Counted from the first letter of the stretch, positions 33,338 through 42,700 are shown. The stretch: 49,450 bases of DNA from JBFHFS01 sp041583495 (GCA_041583495.1 JBFHFS010000037.1:1-49450), one strand, 5' to 3'. The notes: generated by a model not told the origin, from the sequence alone. Translations and numbers: made by a program.

Positions 33338-34342
33338 ATGGAGAGTAATAACCAATCAATAGACGACCGGGAATCCTTGTTTCAAAACCGGCTAAACGTT
33401 GAAGAGCTAAACCACGCCGCCTACCGGCTGCGCAATGAGATAAGCAAGGTGATAGTGGGTCAGGAACCAGTCCTGGACCTTTTGCTAACCGCCCTGCTGG
33501 CCAATGGACATGTCCTGCTTGAGGGTGTGCCCGGAATTGCCAAAACAATGATCGCCAAACTGTTGGCCCGCACTATTTCGACCGGTTATTCCCGCATTCA
33601 ATTTACGCCCGACTTAATGCCTTCGGATGTTTTGGGGACCATGGTGTTTCATTCGGCACGATCGGAGTTTGAATTTAGTCCGGGTCCCATCTTCTCGAAT
33701 ATTATTCTCATCGACGAAGTGAACCGTGCCCCTGCCAAAACACAGGCCGCCATGTTTGAGGTGATGGAGGAGCGTCAGGTAACACTCGATGGGGTGACCC
33801 GTAAAATGAAGCCACCCTTCATTGTTTTGGCCACGCAAAATCCCATCGAACATGAAGGCACCTATCGGTTGCCCGAAGCCCAGCTCGACCGCTTCCTGTT
33901 CAGACTTAAAATTGATTATCCCACCGTAGATCAGGAGATCACCATTTTGAAGAATGCGCAGCAACGGGGAGGGGGCAACGAATTGGATCAGGTGGTGCCC
34001 GTCATGTCGGCCGAAGAGATTATTGGCTTTCAGGAGCTGGTGAACCAGGTTACGGTAGACCATCAGATTTTGAGCTATATTGCTACCATAATTAACAAAA
34101 CCAGAAATAACACCTCTCTCTATTTGGGTGCCAGTCCCAGGGCCTCCCTGGCTGTTCTGAAGTCCTCCAAAGCATTTGCCGCCCTTGAGGGCCGTGATTT
34201 CGTTACCCCCGAAGATGTGAAGGGAATGATTATTCCGGTGCTTAATCACCGGGTAATTCTTACTCCTGAAAAGGAGATGGAAGGCATTCAGCCCGAGGTC
34301 GTTATTCGCCAGATTGTGGATTCGGTAGATGTGCCCAGGTAG
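33338..34342 (+). CDS. MoxR-family AAA+ ATPase
   Basis: Cytosolic AAA+ ATPase of 334 residues, a chaperone-like factor thought to act on DUF58/VWA proteins. Walker A is GVPGIAKT (63-70), in the form normal for MoxR (alanine before lysine). Walker B is IILIDEVNRAPAKTQ (122-136). Also present are QFTPDLMPSDVLG, the sensor FIVLATQNPIEHEGTYRLPEAQLDRFLF, and GASPRASLAVLKSSKAFA in the lid. The ATG at 33338 was chosen: it follows the DUF4350 stop by two bases, and the alternative TTG four codons earlier overlaps that gene. DUF58 follows after 20 bp. Confidence 0.94.
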   Translation: MESNNQSIDDRESLFQNRLNVEELNHAAYRLRNEISKVIVGQEPVLDLLLTALLANGHVLLEGVPGIAKTMIAKLLARTISTGYSRIQFTPDLMPSDVLGTMVFHSARSEFEFSPGPIFSNIILIDEVNRAPAKTQAAMFEVMEERQVTLDGVTRKMKPPFIVLATQNPIEHEGTYRLPEAQLDRFLFRLKIDYPTVDQEITILKNAQQRGGGNELDQVVPVMSAEEIIGFQELVNQVTVDHQILSYIATIINKTRNNTSLYLGASPRASLAVLKSSKAFAALEGRDFVTPEDVKGMIIPVLNHRVILTPEKEMEGIQPEVVIRQIVDSVDVPR

Positions 34343-34362
34343 GATCTTAAAACAGTTGTTTA

Positions 34363-35706
34363 ATGAGCCGGTTCTTTCAAGCACTTTATATTCAACCCAG
34401 ATTCTATCAGGCATTTGTCGTGGTGGTGTTGCTCCTGATATTGGGGCATTTCTGGCACGCGGCATTTGTGTTGGGCCTCGTTGCCACCGCAGTTCTGCTG
34501 GGTCTCATCATTCTGGATTTGACGCTTCTTTTTTCCAGGCAGGGTGGAGGTAATCCATTGGAGGCCGACCGGGTGATGCCGGTGAGATTTTCTAATGGGG
34601 ATGAGAATGAGGTGAAGATCGGGGTGACCAGTCACTACCCTTTTGGAGTGGCCCTGAGGGTGATTGATGAGTTGCCTGTTCAATTTCAGATCCGGGATTT
34701 TAAGCACCTTGCCCATCTTAAGCCTCATCAACCCTACCACTTCTCTTATACCCTTGTCCCAAAGGAAAGAGGCGAATATCATTTTGGCTTGCTCAATATT
34801 TATGTGACCACCGCCATAGGCCTTTTTTCACGAAGATTTCGCTTTGGGAAAGAGACCATGGAGAAGGTGTACCCTTCTTTCGTTCAGATGCGCCAGTTCG
34901 AGATCATGGCCATCTCGGACCGGCTCAGTGAATTGGGGGTTAAAAAGATTCGCCGTTACGGGCATCAGATGGAGTTTGACCAAATTCGGGATTATATTAA
35001 AGGGGACGATATACGCTCCATCAACTGGAAGGCCACTGCCCGAAAGGCTCAGATCATGGTTAACCAATACCAGGATGAAAAGTCCCAACAGGTTTTCTCC
35101 ATTATCGATATGGGGCGGTCGATGAAAATGCCCTTTAACGGGCTCACCTTGCTCGATTATGCGATCAATACCTCACTGGTGCTTTCCAATATCGCTATCC
35201 TCAAGCACGACAAGGCCGGTTTAATTGCCTTCAACGACAAAGTTCGTTGTATGTTGCCTGCACGTCAGGAACCACATCATTTGCAAACCATTATGGAGAT
35301 GCTCTATAATCAACGCACTGGTTTTTTGGAGCATAACCTGGAAGCCCTTTATGCAACGGTGAAGCGACGTATTCCGCACCGCAGCCTGTTGGTTTTTTTC
35401 ACGAATTTTGAAAGCCTTAAATCGGCCGAGCGCGAAATACCCTTGCTTCGTCGACTGGCCTCCAGTCATTTATTGATGGTTGTGTTTTTCGAAAATGCAG
35501 AGGTAACCCGCCTTATGAGGTCCGATGCCGAGGATCTTGAAGCCATCTATCGAAAAACCATTGCCGAGAAATTTGTATACGATAAAAAACGAATCGTAAA
35601 AGAGCTTGAGCGCAATGGAATCCATGCGGTGCTTACCAGCCCCGGTAAGCTCACCGTAGCCACCATGAATAGGTATCTGGAATTTAAGGCTCGTGGCCTC
35701 ATTTAA
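34363..35706 (+). CDS. DUF58 protein with VWA-like domain
   Basis: A 447-residue protein. Two membrane segments near the N-terminus (residues about 16-30 and 33-52) are followed by a beta-rich region and then the DUF58 signature at 215-222: GDDIRSINWKATARK. A von Willebrand A-like domain follows, with FSIIDMGRSM (Asp249-x-Gly-x-Ser253, a MIDAS-like start) and LLVFFTNFESLK. Such proteins are presumed MoxR clients on the membrane. The MIDAS is DMGRS rather than the strict DxSxS, so metal binding is uncertain. It ends 10 bp from the stop of the convergent patatin gene. Confidence 0.9.
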   Translation: MSRFFQALYIQPRFYQAFVVVVLLLILGHFWHAAFVLGLVATAVLLGLIILDLTLLFSRQGGGNPLEADRVMPVRFSNGDENEVKIGVTSHYPFGVALRVIDELPVQFQIRDFKHLAHLKPHQPYHFSYTLVPKERGEYHFGLLNIYVTTAIGLFSRRFRFGKETMEKVYPSFVQMRQFEIMAISDRLSELGVKKIRRYGHQMEFDQIRDYIKGDDIRSINWKATARKAQIMVNQYQDEKSQQVFSIIDMGRSMKMPFNGLTLLDYAINTSLVLSNIAILKHDKAGLIAFNDKVRCMLPARQEPHHLQTIMEMLYNQRTGFLEHNLEALYATVKRRIPHRSLLVFFTNFESLKSAEREIPLLRRLASSHLLMVVFFENAEVTRLMRSDAEDLEAIYRKTIAEKFVYDKKRIVKELERNGIHAVLTSPGKLTVATMNRYLEFKARGLI

Positions 35707-35716
35707 GGATGGGTTA

Positions 35717-37975
35717 TCAGAAGGTAAATCCAAAGTTAAAGAACCACCTCATTCGTTGGGACGAATCGTTGTTACCCATCCCAATTTGCAGCGGTCCCAG
35801 AAAACTGTCGTAGGCCAGAATCAGACCATAGCCATACACCCTTTCTGCCTGATCAGGAAGGAGGAGCTCTAACTCCTCTTCCAGGTGGATATTGGAAAGC
35901 AGGGTATTGAACAGGGTACTGACGTGAAGTTTGTTAAAAAGCTGATATCGGAGACTTACTTCTCCCAGCAGATAGTCCTCGGCCAGTTTTTCACGGTACG
36001 AGTAACCAATATTGGAGACCTCGCTGCCCCTGTTATTGAAAGGAAGCCCGCCAATATAGGTTAACCCAAGGAATGGGGCCGAACGGCTAACAAATGATCC
36101 GGCGAGTCTCAGGCCACTGGTTAACCGTGAATTGAGCCTGATATACTTTCTGAAATTGGCCGAGGCCGAAAAATAGTTGGTATAAGGACTCTCAATTACA
36201 GGGGATACCGTTACCCTGCCTTCGTCGCTTCCCTTGTAAATATTGGAGACGTCGAGGCTAAGCCGGTATTTTAAATCCAGGGAGGTGCCCCGTTGAGCAA
36301 AGTAACGACTGTCGAGGGTGTTGTAGTTCAAATCGAAATTGGCGGATAAAAAAGCATTTCCAAAGCGCTTGGCCCCCGCATAAAAAAGCTCGGAGAAGCC
36401 GCTCTTGGATTGGAGCGTTGAGGTTTCGTAGTTGAGATACGCATCGGCTTGCCACTGAGTTCCCATAAGGGACATGAAGCCGGCTTTTATACTCATATAT
36501 TGTTGTTTGAAGGTGCCGTATTTGGAGCCATTTTCGAGGTAAACCGGGAAGTTGTTGTTTTCGTAGGTGAAACCTACTTTTCCTGCAGTGATTTGTTTCT
36601 CCCCCAGGAAGTTGATCAGGGAGACTTCAACTTCAGGGGTTTCCGAGATGTCGGCCGTGATGGCAGCCCTGGTGCCTTTGGCCAATACATTGCGAAGGGT
36701 TAGATTGGTCATCAACCCGGCTTTGTATACATTGTCGTAGTGAATAGAGATCTTGGTTTTTACCTGAGCGCTCTCCTCTACCACCATGTCCATGAGATAA
36801 CCCTTGGTTAAAGGGGCGAGTTTGTAGGTCACATTATCGAAATAGCGGGTCCCCATCAACCGTTTGAGCCCTGCTTCCAGCCTCATCGGCGTAATGGTGT
36901 CGGGTGGATGAATAGCCAGATTGGCAAAAAAGAACCGTTTGTTTATGTTTCTTAGCCCGGTCACCTTAATTTGGGAGATAATCAGTTGGTCCTTGTGGGC
37001 ATGCAGGGGGCGTGGATTGTAAACAGGCTTTATCTGGTTTGAGTCCATGAGGACTTTGAGCTCAGCAATTTTTTCGCGGGCAGCCATCTCGCCTCGCTCA
37101 ATAATCTTAGGGCCATCAAAAAAACTGCCGGTGCTATAGGGTGCCAAATCGGGGGAGATGAGCAGGTCTGTGTGTTTTATCGCCTCTTTCATCAACAGAT
37201 TGCTGCCTATGCTGGCCGATGAGGCCAATATGTCGGTCAGCGAATTTATATCGTCATTTTTGGGTTCGTCTTTAAAGCCCACATTTACCCCAATGATTAT
37301 ATCGGCCCCCATTTCCCGGCACAATCTTACGGGAAAATTGTTGAGGACTCCTCCATCGACCAGCAGCATGGAATCCAGTTTTACCGGTTCAAAAATGGTG
37401 GGTATCGACATGCTGGAACGCAACGCCGTGGTGAAATCCCCTTCGGAGAATATGTATTGGTTCCCTGAGATGAGGTCGGCCGCCACACATTTAAAGGGGA
37501 TGGGATAGTCGTTGAACGAATGGATGTCGGCGACCCCCCACGATAATTTGGACAAAAGCTGGCTTATCTGCTGCCCCTTAACCATGCCCGAGGGGAGGGA
37601 TATTCCCTGGCGGTTGACTGTGAACTCGGCCTGAAACCGGTTGTAATCCTCTTTCTCCTCGGGAGATACATTCGATAAAGGAATGCCATCGGTAAGCAAC
37701 AGTGACCAGTTGGTTCCAGAGACCAGTGAGTCGAGTTCCTGAGGGCTGTAGCCGATGGCGTACAACCCGCCAATGATGCTGCCCATGCTGGTGCCGGTGA
37801 TGAAATCCGGGCGAATGCCCTGCTCTTCCAGCACCTTAAGCACGCCAATGTGAGCCAGTCCCTTGGCGCCGCCCCCACTGAGTACAAGCCCTATTTTTGG
37901 ACGGGTTTCCTGTCCCAAAACAGATTGGGATAAAAACAACACGAGCAATAAAAGGGCGATACGGAAAGGATTCAT
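35717..37975 (-). CDS. Patatin-like phospholipase with outer-membrane barrel (type Vd-like)
   Basis: A 752-residue exported protein. A signal peptide (FRIALLLLVLFLSQSVLGQ) leads into a patatin domain: oxyanion loop LSGGGAKGLAHIGVLK (34-39 GGGAKG), nucleophile elbow ITGTSMGSIIGG (Ser63) and VDGGVLNNFP (Asp207), the Ser-Asp dyad. A POTRA-like segment follows at about 335-410, then a long beta-rich C-terminal region of Omp85/BamA type, ending in phenylalanine (NFGFTF). This is the architecture of PlpD-type autotransporters. The start was set at 37975 because it gives the signal peptide directly; a start 7 codons earlier is possible. A lone -7-like box, TACTTTTG, lies at 38001-37994. Confidence 0.9.
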   Translation of the reverse strand: MNPFRIALLLLVLFLSQSVLGQETRPKIGLVLSGGGAKGLAHIGVLKVLEEQGIRPDFITGTSMGSIIGGLYAIGYSPQELDSLVSGTNWSLLLTDGIPLSNVSPEEKEDYNRFQAEFTVNRQGISLPSGMVKGQQISQLLSKLSWGVADIHSFNDYPIPFKCVAADLISGNQYIFSEGDFTTALRSSMSIPTIFEPVKLDSMLLVDGGVLNNFPVRLCREMGADIIIGVNVGFKDEPKNDDINSLTDILASSASIGSNLLMKEAIKHTDLLISPDLAPYSTGSFFDGPKIIERGEMAAREKIAELKVLMDSNQIKPVYNPRPLHAHKDQLIISQIKVTGLRNINKRFFFANLAIHPPDTITPMRLEAGLKRLMGTRYFDNVTYKLAPLTKGYLMDMVVEESAQVKTKISIHYDNVYKAGLMTNLTLRNVLAKGTRAAITADISETPEVEVSLINFLGEKQITAGKVGFTYENNNFPVYLENGSKYGTFKQQYMSIKAGFMSLMGTQWQADAYLNYETSTLQSKSGFSELFYAGAKRFGNAFLSANFDLNYNTLDSRYFAQRGTSLDLKYRLSLDVSNIYKGSDEGRVTVSPVIESPYTNYFSASANFRKYIRLNSRLTSGLRLAGSFVSRSAPFLGLTYIGGLPFNNRGSEVSNIGYSYREKLAEDYLLGEVSLRYQLFNKLHVSTLFNTLLSNIHLEEELELLLPDQAERVYGYGLILAYDSFLGPLQIGMGNNDSSQRMRWFFNFGFTF

Positions 37976-38128
37976 AGGATGAAATAATTTGTACAAAAGT
38001 ACAAGAATCCTGACAACAAATCGAAAATATATATGGGTAATTCCTTTGGTGATTCATTTAATCACTTGAAAAACAAATCAATAACTCCGCCTTCATGGTT
38101 TGGGAGGGTCTTTTCTGCCCCCCTTTTT

Positions 38129-39889
38129 TTATTCGGGAAGGCGGAAGGGCCCTTTTTTTAGGGCGTATTTTTGTTCGTCGGTTAGGGCGTTGTAAATGAA
38201 TTGACAGGAACCTTCAATATTTTTTATGCGCGCCAGATCAATCTCCTCGATCAAAGTCTCCGGCGTCATGCCCGCAAAGGGGCCCAACCCAACAATTCCG
38301 CGCTGGTTGGCAGTGGTTTTGTCGGCCATATAATCGATCCGGCTGGCCACTAAATCCACATCCGATGTGTAAGCCATGATGTAAACCGTATTGAGCCAGT
38401 TGTTATCAAGCCACTTTCCCCAGTTTTGTTTCTTCGACTCAATGGAGTACTCCAGGTCGGGCACTACATCGGCCGAGAGGTTAACATTGGGGAGCAGATG
38501 GCTTACGGCCTCCACAAAGCTGCTGACATTGTCCTGTCTGAATTGATCCCACTGAGCCCATTGCCAGGGATTGTCGGTGGGATTAATCGAGAGCGGGTCA
38601 ACCCCTCCCGACAGAGCCTTGAATTTGGCGCGGCAAACATCGCAGTAGCAATAGTCGTTGGTCCAGGGCTCGCCCGGGTATCGTATGTAATCGAGCTGAA
38701 GGTCGTTTAGATCATATTTGGCATACATATATTCGTATATCTGCAGCCAGTATTCCTTTACTTCCGGTCGGCTGGGGCAGAAGTAATGGAACCCTTTTTC
38801 GGTCTCGGACGGAAAGGTTCCTTTTCTGGAAACCGCCAGCCACTCACGCCGGTTGTTAATCAGGTCGGGGAATCGATCTGCCCCAATAAAGTAGACCCAA
38901 ACCCATGGGATTATTTTAATATTGTATTTCTTTCCCAGATCAATCATCTCTTGGAGCGGATCCCGACCAATAAAGTCGGGGTATTGGTTGAGCCCATTGG
39001 GGGCGTTGGGAAAGATGGCCCAGCCGCGGTAAATTACTTCGGGGCAAACGGCGTTAAACCCAATGTTTGCCAGATCCTGAAAGGCGGCTTCGATGTCGTT
39101 ATAGCTCATGCCGTGGATCTCGAGCCAGGCCGAGCGTTCGCTCCCGGCTATGGAGGGGAAGGTATAGTAAAAGAAGTCTTTGGCTTTACCCAGAGTCTCG
39201 TCGGCTAGTGTTTGCACCCTGGCAGAATCGTTGTTTTGTTTGGCAACAATAAATTCCTTCAGTTTGTTGCTGAATAGCCCTTTCAGGTGGTCCAGCTCAG
39301 CCGGATTGATGGAGGGGTGCTGGATGGTTTCGGCTCTTTTTTCCCCGTCGGAGATCATTATTTGTGCCCGTTGTACCACCGTGTTCTCAGAGGTGATCAC
39401 TTTCACACTATTGCCTTTGAGGTTTTCGTCGTAACCTACTTTGATGTTGTACCCTACTTTGATCTTCTCCCTAATCCAGGTTGCCGCTGTTCCGTGCCCC
39501 GAAATGACCATTCCCTGGGAGGGTATTGGGGAGTCGTTTCCCCCTGCTTTTACCACCATCCCGTTTTCAACAACGGCTTCCACACCCCATGGGTTGGTGT
39601 AAGTATTGGGTCCGTATTCCGGCGTGTACACAATCAGCTGGTCGGCCCCTCTGCCACCATTGGGTGCATAGGGCGGGTTGGTTTTATCTACCAACCGGGC
39701 ACTCTCACTGGGGAAAAAGGCTTCCCCCAGACTTTCAGGGGTTTCTTTATTTTCGGTGATTTTGGTGACTTGGTTTTGCTCTGCGTTGCAGGAGGCAGCA
39801 AGGGATAGCAGGGCAAAGAAAAGGATCTGAATGAATTGAATGGGTTTCAAAGGAGAGGTTTTAAGAGGGTGGTTTTTCGAGTTTCGCAT
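38129..39889 (-). CDS. GHL10 (DUF187) family lipoprotein, putative glycosidase
   Basis: A 586-residue lipoprotein (signal ending LSLAASC, Cys34). An N-terminal domain (about 60-190) has RGADQLIVYTPEYG, NPWGVEAVV and MVISGHGTAATWI, usual in YngK-like proteins. The GHL10 TIM barrel follows: SAWLEIHGMSYNDIEAAFQDL, GFNAVCPEVIYRGWAIFP, KIIPWVWVYF, LNDLQLDYIRYPGEP (likely catalytic Asp400) and VYIMAYTSD. The family groups with glycoside hydrolase-like enzymes but its substrates are mostly unassigned. A CxCxxC cluster (YCYCDVCRAKF, around residue 413-419) is a conserved metal- or disulfide-type feature. It is the last gene of the PUL, 44 bp after the second DUF4855 gene. Confidence 0.85.
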   Translation of the reverse strand: MRNSKNHPLKTSPLKPIQFIQILFFALLSLAASCNAEQNQVTKITENKETPESLGEAFFPSESARLVDKTNPPYAPNGGRGADQLIVYTPEYGPNTYTNPWGVEAVVENGMVVKAGGNDSPIPSQGMVISGHGTAATWIREKIKVGYNIKVGYDENLKGNSVKVITSENTVVQRAQIMISDGEKRAETIQHPSINPAELDHLKGLFSNKLKEFIVAKQNNDSARVQTLADETLGKAKDFFYYTFPSIAGSERSAWLEIHGMSYNDIEAAFQDLANIGFNAVCPEVIYRGWAIFPNAPNGLNQYPDFIGRDPLQEMIDLGKKYNIKIIPWVWVYFIGADRFPDLINNRREWLAVSRKGTFPSETEKGFHYFCPSRPEVKEYWLQIYEYMYAKYDLNDLQLDYIRYPGEPWTNDYCYCDVCRAKFKALSGGVDPLSINPTDNPWQWAQWDQFRQDNVSSFVEAVSHLLPNVNLSADVVPDLEYSIESKKQNWGKWLDNNWLNTVYIMAYTSDVDLVASRIDYMADKTTANQRGIVGLGPFAGMTPETLIEEIDLARIKNIEGSCQFIYNALTDEQKYALKKGPFRLPE

Positions 39890-39933
39890 GCGCCGGTTGG
39901 GTTTGTTCGGAGGGTGGTTTTTATTTTGGGAAC

Positions 39934-41043
39934 TTATTGGGTGGCTTTTTGCCTCTTTTGTACCAGGGTGGCCATCCGATCCAGTAATTCAATGTCTTTA
40001 GGATTCTTCGATTTGGCAAAGTAGATGATGGCGCCGCCCCCCTCGTAATAGGCGATGGCCGATTCGTTGTAGACGCCAAGCGCTTCAAATTTGTCGAGAT
40101 AGGTGATGAGCCTTTCCCGGTAGGAGTCCTTAGTGTCGGCAAGCGCCCGGGCATCAAATTCCATCTCCATGCCCATGTTGTTTGAGTAAGCCTGTTGGCA
40201 GGCCATGTCGATCCGTTCATCGGGAATGTTGGGACTAAAAAAATGGTTGGGCTGCTGGTAGGCCACATCAAAGCCATACTTTTGCCAATCGGTGGCACCA
40301 TATGCATTCCAATAGGGGATCCAGAAAAATTTGCGGTTTTTCTGACGGATGTAACTGCCCACCGAAACGGTAATGTTCTGGCTGGTTTTCATATCTTCCG
40401 AGATCCAATAAAAGCCCACCAGTTCAATGTATTGGTAGTTTGCCGAGAAAAAACGGGTCATCAGCTCATCAATATACCACCGGCAGGCGGCTAACCGATG
40501 CTGGTCGTTCGAAAAATCCAGGACTTGCCCATTCAGCTCACCCCAATCTTTTTGACCGGGGATGGGTTCGGGAAGGCCCAAAACCACCTGGTGCTTACGA
40601 GGCGGTTCGCCCAGTATTAATATTTGTTGTTGAATGGTGGTGTTTAAGGCGGAGAGCGCTTTGTTTTCTTCAAAGTGCCGGTCAATAAGCCAGCTCCACT
40701 CTTCTTTACGTGCATTCAGGTCATCGTACCTTGAGGCATAACCCCTTCCTTTTCCATCCTTAAATTCGAAAAATAAAAAGCCATCGAAAAACCAATCCCG
40801 CTTTCCCCGGGCATCGGTATGAACCACATAGGGTGTAAGCTGTTCCCGTGTCCAATCCAGACGATGGACGCCCCCCTGATAAATAAGCACCAGATCGTTG
40901 ATGCTGGTTTGTTTATACCCTGGATCGGGAAGCACCACCTTGGGGTTTGGGGTGTCGGATTCATTGTTGCCGTGGTCACCGCATGAAACCGTGATGAAAA
41001 GGAAGCCTGTTAGGAGGAAAGGGATAATGCTTCTTGGGTTCAT
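39934..41043 (-). CDS. DUF4855 lipoprotein
   Basis: A 369-residue lipoprotein (LTGFLFITVSCGDHGN, lipobox cysteine at 21). The whole mature chain is a DUF4855 domain: INDLVLIYQGGVHRLDW, NWFF-type WFFDGFLFFEFKDGKG, VVLGLPEPIPGQKDWG, LVGFYWISEDM, FFWIPYWNAYG, FDVAYQQPNHFF, MGMEMEFDA and AIAYYEGGGAIIYFAKS. The repeated strand-plus-aromatic/acidic pattern looks like a TIM barrel with several acidic residues at strand ends (Glu in WISED, MEFD, YYEGG), which suggests a glycosidase. That is inference; no activity is known to me. Its start overlaps the stop of the paralogous upstream gene by four bases, so the pair is translationally coupled and arose by duplication. Confidence 0.83.
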   Translation of the reverse strand: MNPRSIIPFLLTGFLFITVSCGDHGNNESDTPNPKVVLPDPGYKQTSINDLVLIYQGGVHRLDWTREQLTPYVVHTDARGKRDWFFDGFLFFEFKDGKGRGYASRYDDLNARKEEWSWLIDRHFEENKALSALNTTIQQQILILGEPPRKHQVVLGLPEPIPGQKDWGELNGQVLDFSNDQHRLAACRWYIDELMTRFFSANYQYIELVGFYWISEDMKTSQNITVSVGSYIRQKNRKFFWIPYWNAYGATDWQKYGFDVAYQQPNHFFSPNIPDERIDMACQQAYSNNMGMEMEFDARALADTKDSYRERLITYLDKFEALGVYNESAIAYYEGGGAIIYFAKSKNPKDIELLDRMATLVQKRQKATQ

Positions 41044-42680
41044 GGTCGTTTCTTATAGCTGAGCGTGATTATCTCTAAAACGGGATCCTTGTGCTCCGAT
41101 TCGGCCACGATCTCCAGGCAGAAAGGGGCGTCGAAGGGCCAATACCTGGGGAAGTTTTTATAGGCCCGGTTGAGATTGTAGTTATCCAGGGCAAAAAAAA
41201 GCGCATTATCGGCCCAAAGCCTTATGCTGCAGGAATCCCATTGGCAAGTTAAGGTAAATTCTTTTTCTGCGGAAGGGAATAGTTGTAAGGAGGCTTTCTT
41301 TTCGACCCCGGTGGTCTCATTATAGGCGGCCGTCTTAATGCCTCCCTCAATGAAGTGGGGCCGGCCCCCCGAATAATGCATCAGGGTTATCTCATCGTTA
41401 ACCCCGGGGGTATCCCTTTCGAGGGCAGCAGGGGTTAGGCGAAGGGTTATTTCATCGCTTTGGGATTGAGCTGACAACCTTATTTTGGCCTTTATTTCCC
41501 CGCTGTTGGCATGGAAATTACCCCTTGTGTTTATGGTTCCGGCACTTATGAGCCAATGGTTTGTCACAGGATTGATGGCTGCATATTGGTCCGTGTCATT
41601 CCATAAGGCAGGGGTATTGAGGGGCCGAAAATTTTGTCTTTGCTGCACCAGATTGGCCAGCCTGTCCATCAGGGCTTTGTCATCCGGGTTTTGAGATTTG
41701 GCAAAGCGGATAATGGCTCCCCCACCCTCGTAATAGGCGATGGCGGATTGGTCGAAGACGCCATTTTTTTCAAAATGGTCGAGATAAGCAACCAGCCTTT
41801 CTCTGGAGGAATTTTTTTGATCGGCCAAAGCCTCTGCATCGAATTCCACTTCCAGGCCCATATGGCTGGTGTGGGCCAATTGGCAGGCATCATCGAGGCG
41901 CTGGTCGGGTATTTTAGGGTTAAAGAAGTGGTTGGGTTGCAGATAGGCAACATCAAAGCCCAGGGTTTTCCAATCGCTAAACCCGGTGGCCGACCAGTAA
42001 GGGATCCAGTAAAATCGACGGTTTTGTTGTCGTATGTATTCGCCAATAGGAATGGTGAGGGCCTTGCTGGTGACAATGTCTTCCGAAATCCAATAGAAGC
42101 CGGCAAGTTCAAGATTTTTAAAGTCCGCATTTTTGAAACGGGCTGATATTTCATCGATGTACCAGCGGCAGGCGGAAAATTTATCCTTTTCGTTGGAGAA
42201 ATCCAGGGACGATCCTTTATTTTGCCCCCAATCTTTTTGGTCCGGGATGGGCTCGGGAAGGCCCAGAACTACCCGGTGCTTGTGTGGGGGGGCGCCCAGC
42301 ACTTCGATCTGTTGTTGAATGGCGGCATTTAGAGCAGAGAGCCCCTTTTCTTTCTCGAATATTCGGTCCATCAGCCAGATCCACTCCGTTTTTCGTGCCC
42401 CCAGTTTTTCGTAGCGTGAGGCGAAACAACGGCCTTTACCGTCTTTAAATTCCAAAAAAAGGAAGCCGTCGAAGAACCAGTTTCGTTTTCCCTGTGCATC
42501 CTCATGAACCACATAAGGTTCAAAATCTTCTTGCGTCCAATCCAATCGATGGGTCCCGCCCTGGTAGATGAGCACCAGGTCATTGATGTCGGTTTGCCGG
42601 TAGCCTTTGACCACTGGCTGTGCGTAAAGAAAGGTGGATGTGCAGAGAATTGAAAAGATGGAAAGAAATTTAAAAAACAT
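41040..42680 (-). CDS. DUF4855 protein with a degenerate GH16-like C-terminal domain
   Basis: A 546-residue exported protein with a Sec signal ending TFLYAQ and no lipobox, unlike its downstream paralogue. Residues 24-345 are a DUF4855 domain closely similar to that paralogue (LVLIYQGGTHRLDW, FYWISEDI, FYWIPYWS, MGLEVEFDA, IAYYEGGGAII). Residues about 365-546 resemble a GH16 jelly roll: SGEIKAKIRL (GxxEARiKL), NDEITLMHYSG at 428-438, FTLTCQWDSCSIRLWAD, and FPRYWPFDAPFCLEI (WPFDQPF block). At the GH16 catalytic ExDxxE position the protein has EITLMH, so the aspartate and the acid/base glutamate are replaced by Thr and His. I infer a glycan-binding module derived from GH16 rather than a second active enzyme. 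A hairpin precedes the gene. Confidence 0.8.
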   Translation of the reverse strand: MFFKFLSIFSILCTSTFLYAQPVVKGYRQTDINDLVLIYQGGTHRLDWTQEDFEPYVVHEDAQGKRNWFFDGFLFLEFKDGKGRCFASRYEKLGARKTEWIWLMDRIFEKEKGLSALNAAIQQQIEVLGAPPHKHRVVLGLPEPIPDQKDWGQNKGSSLDFSNEKDKFSACRWYIDEISARFKNADFKNLELAGFYWISEDIVTSKALTIPIGEYIRQQNRRFYWIPYWSATGFSDWKTLGFDVAYLQPNHFFNPKIPDQRLDDACQLAHTSHMGLEVEFDAEALADQKNSSRERLVAYLDHFEKNGVFDQSAIAYYEGGGAIIRFAKSQNPDDKALMDRLANLVQQRQNFRPLNTPALWNDTDQYAAINPVTNHWLISAGTINTRGNFHANSGEIKAKIRLSAQSQSDEITLRLTPAALERDTPGVNDEITLMHYSGGRPHFIEGGIKTAAYNETTGVEKKASLQLFPSAEKEFTLTCQWDSCSIRLWADNALFFALDNYNLNRAYKNFPRYWPFDAPFCLEIVAESEHKDPVLEIITLSYKKRP

Positions 42681-42700
42681 GACTGGTTGAATTGTTTTTT

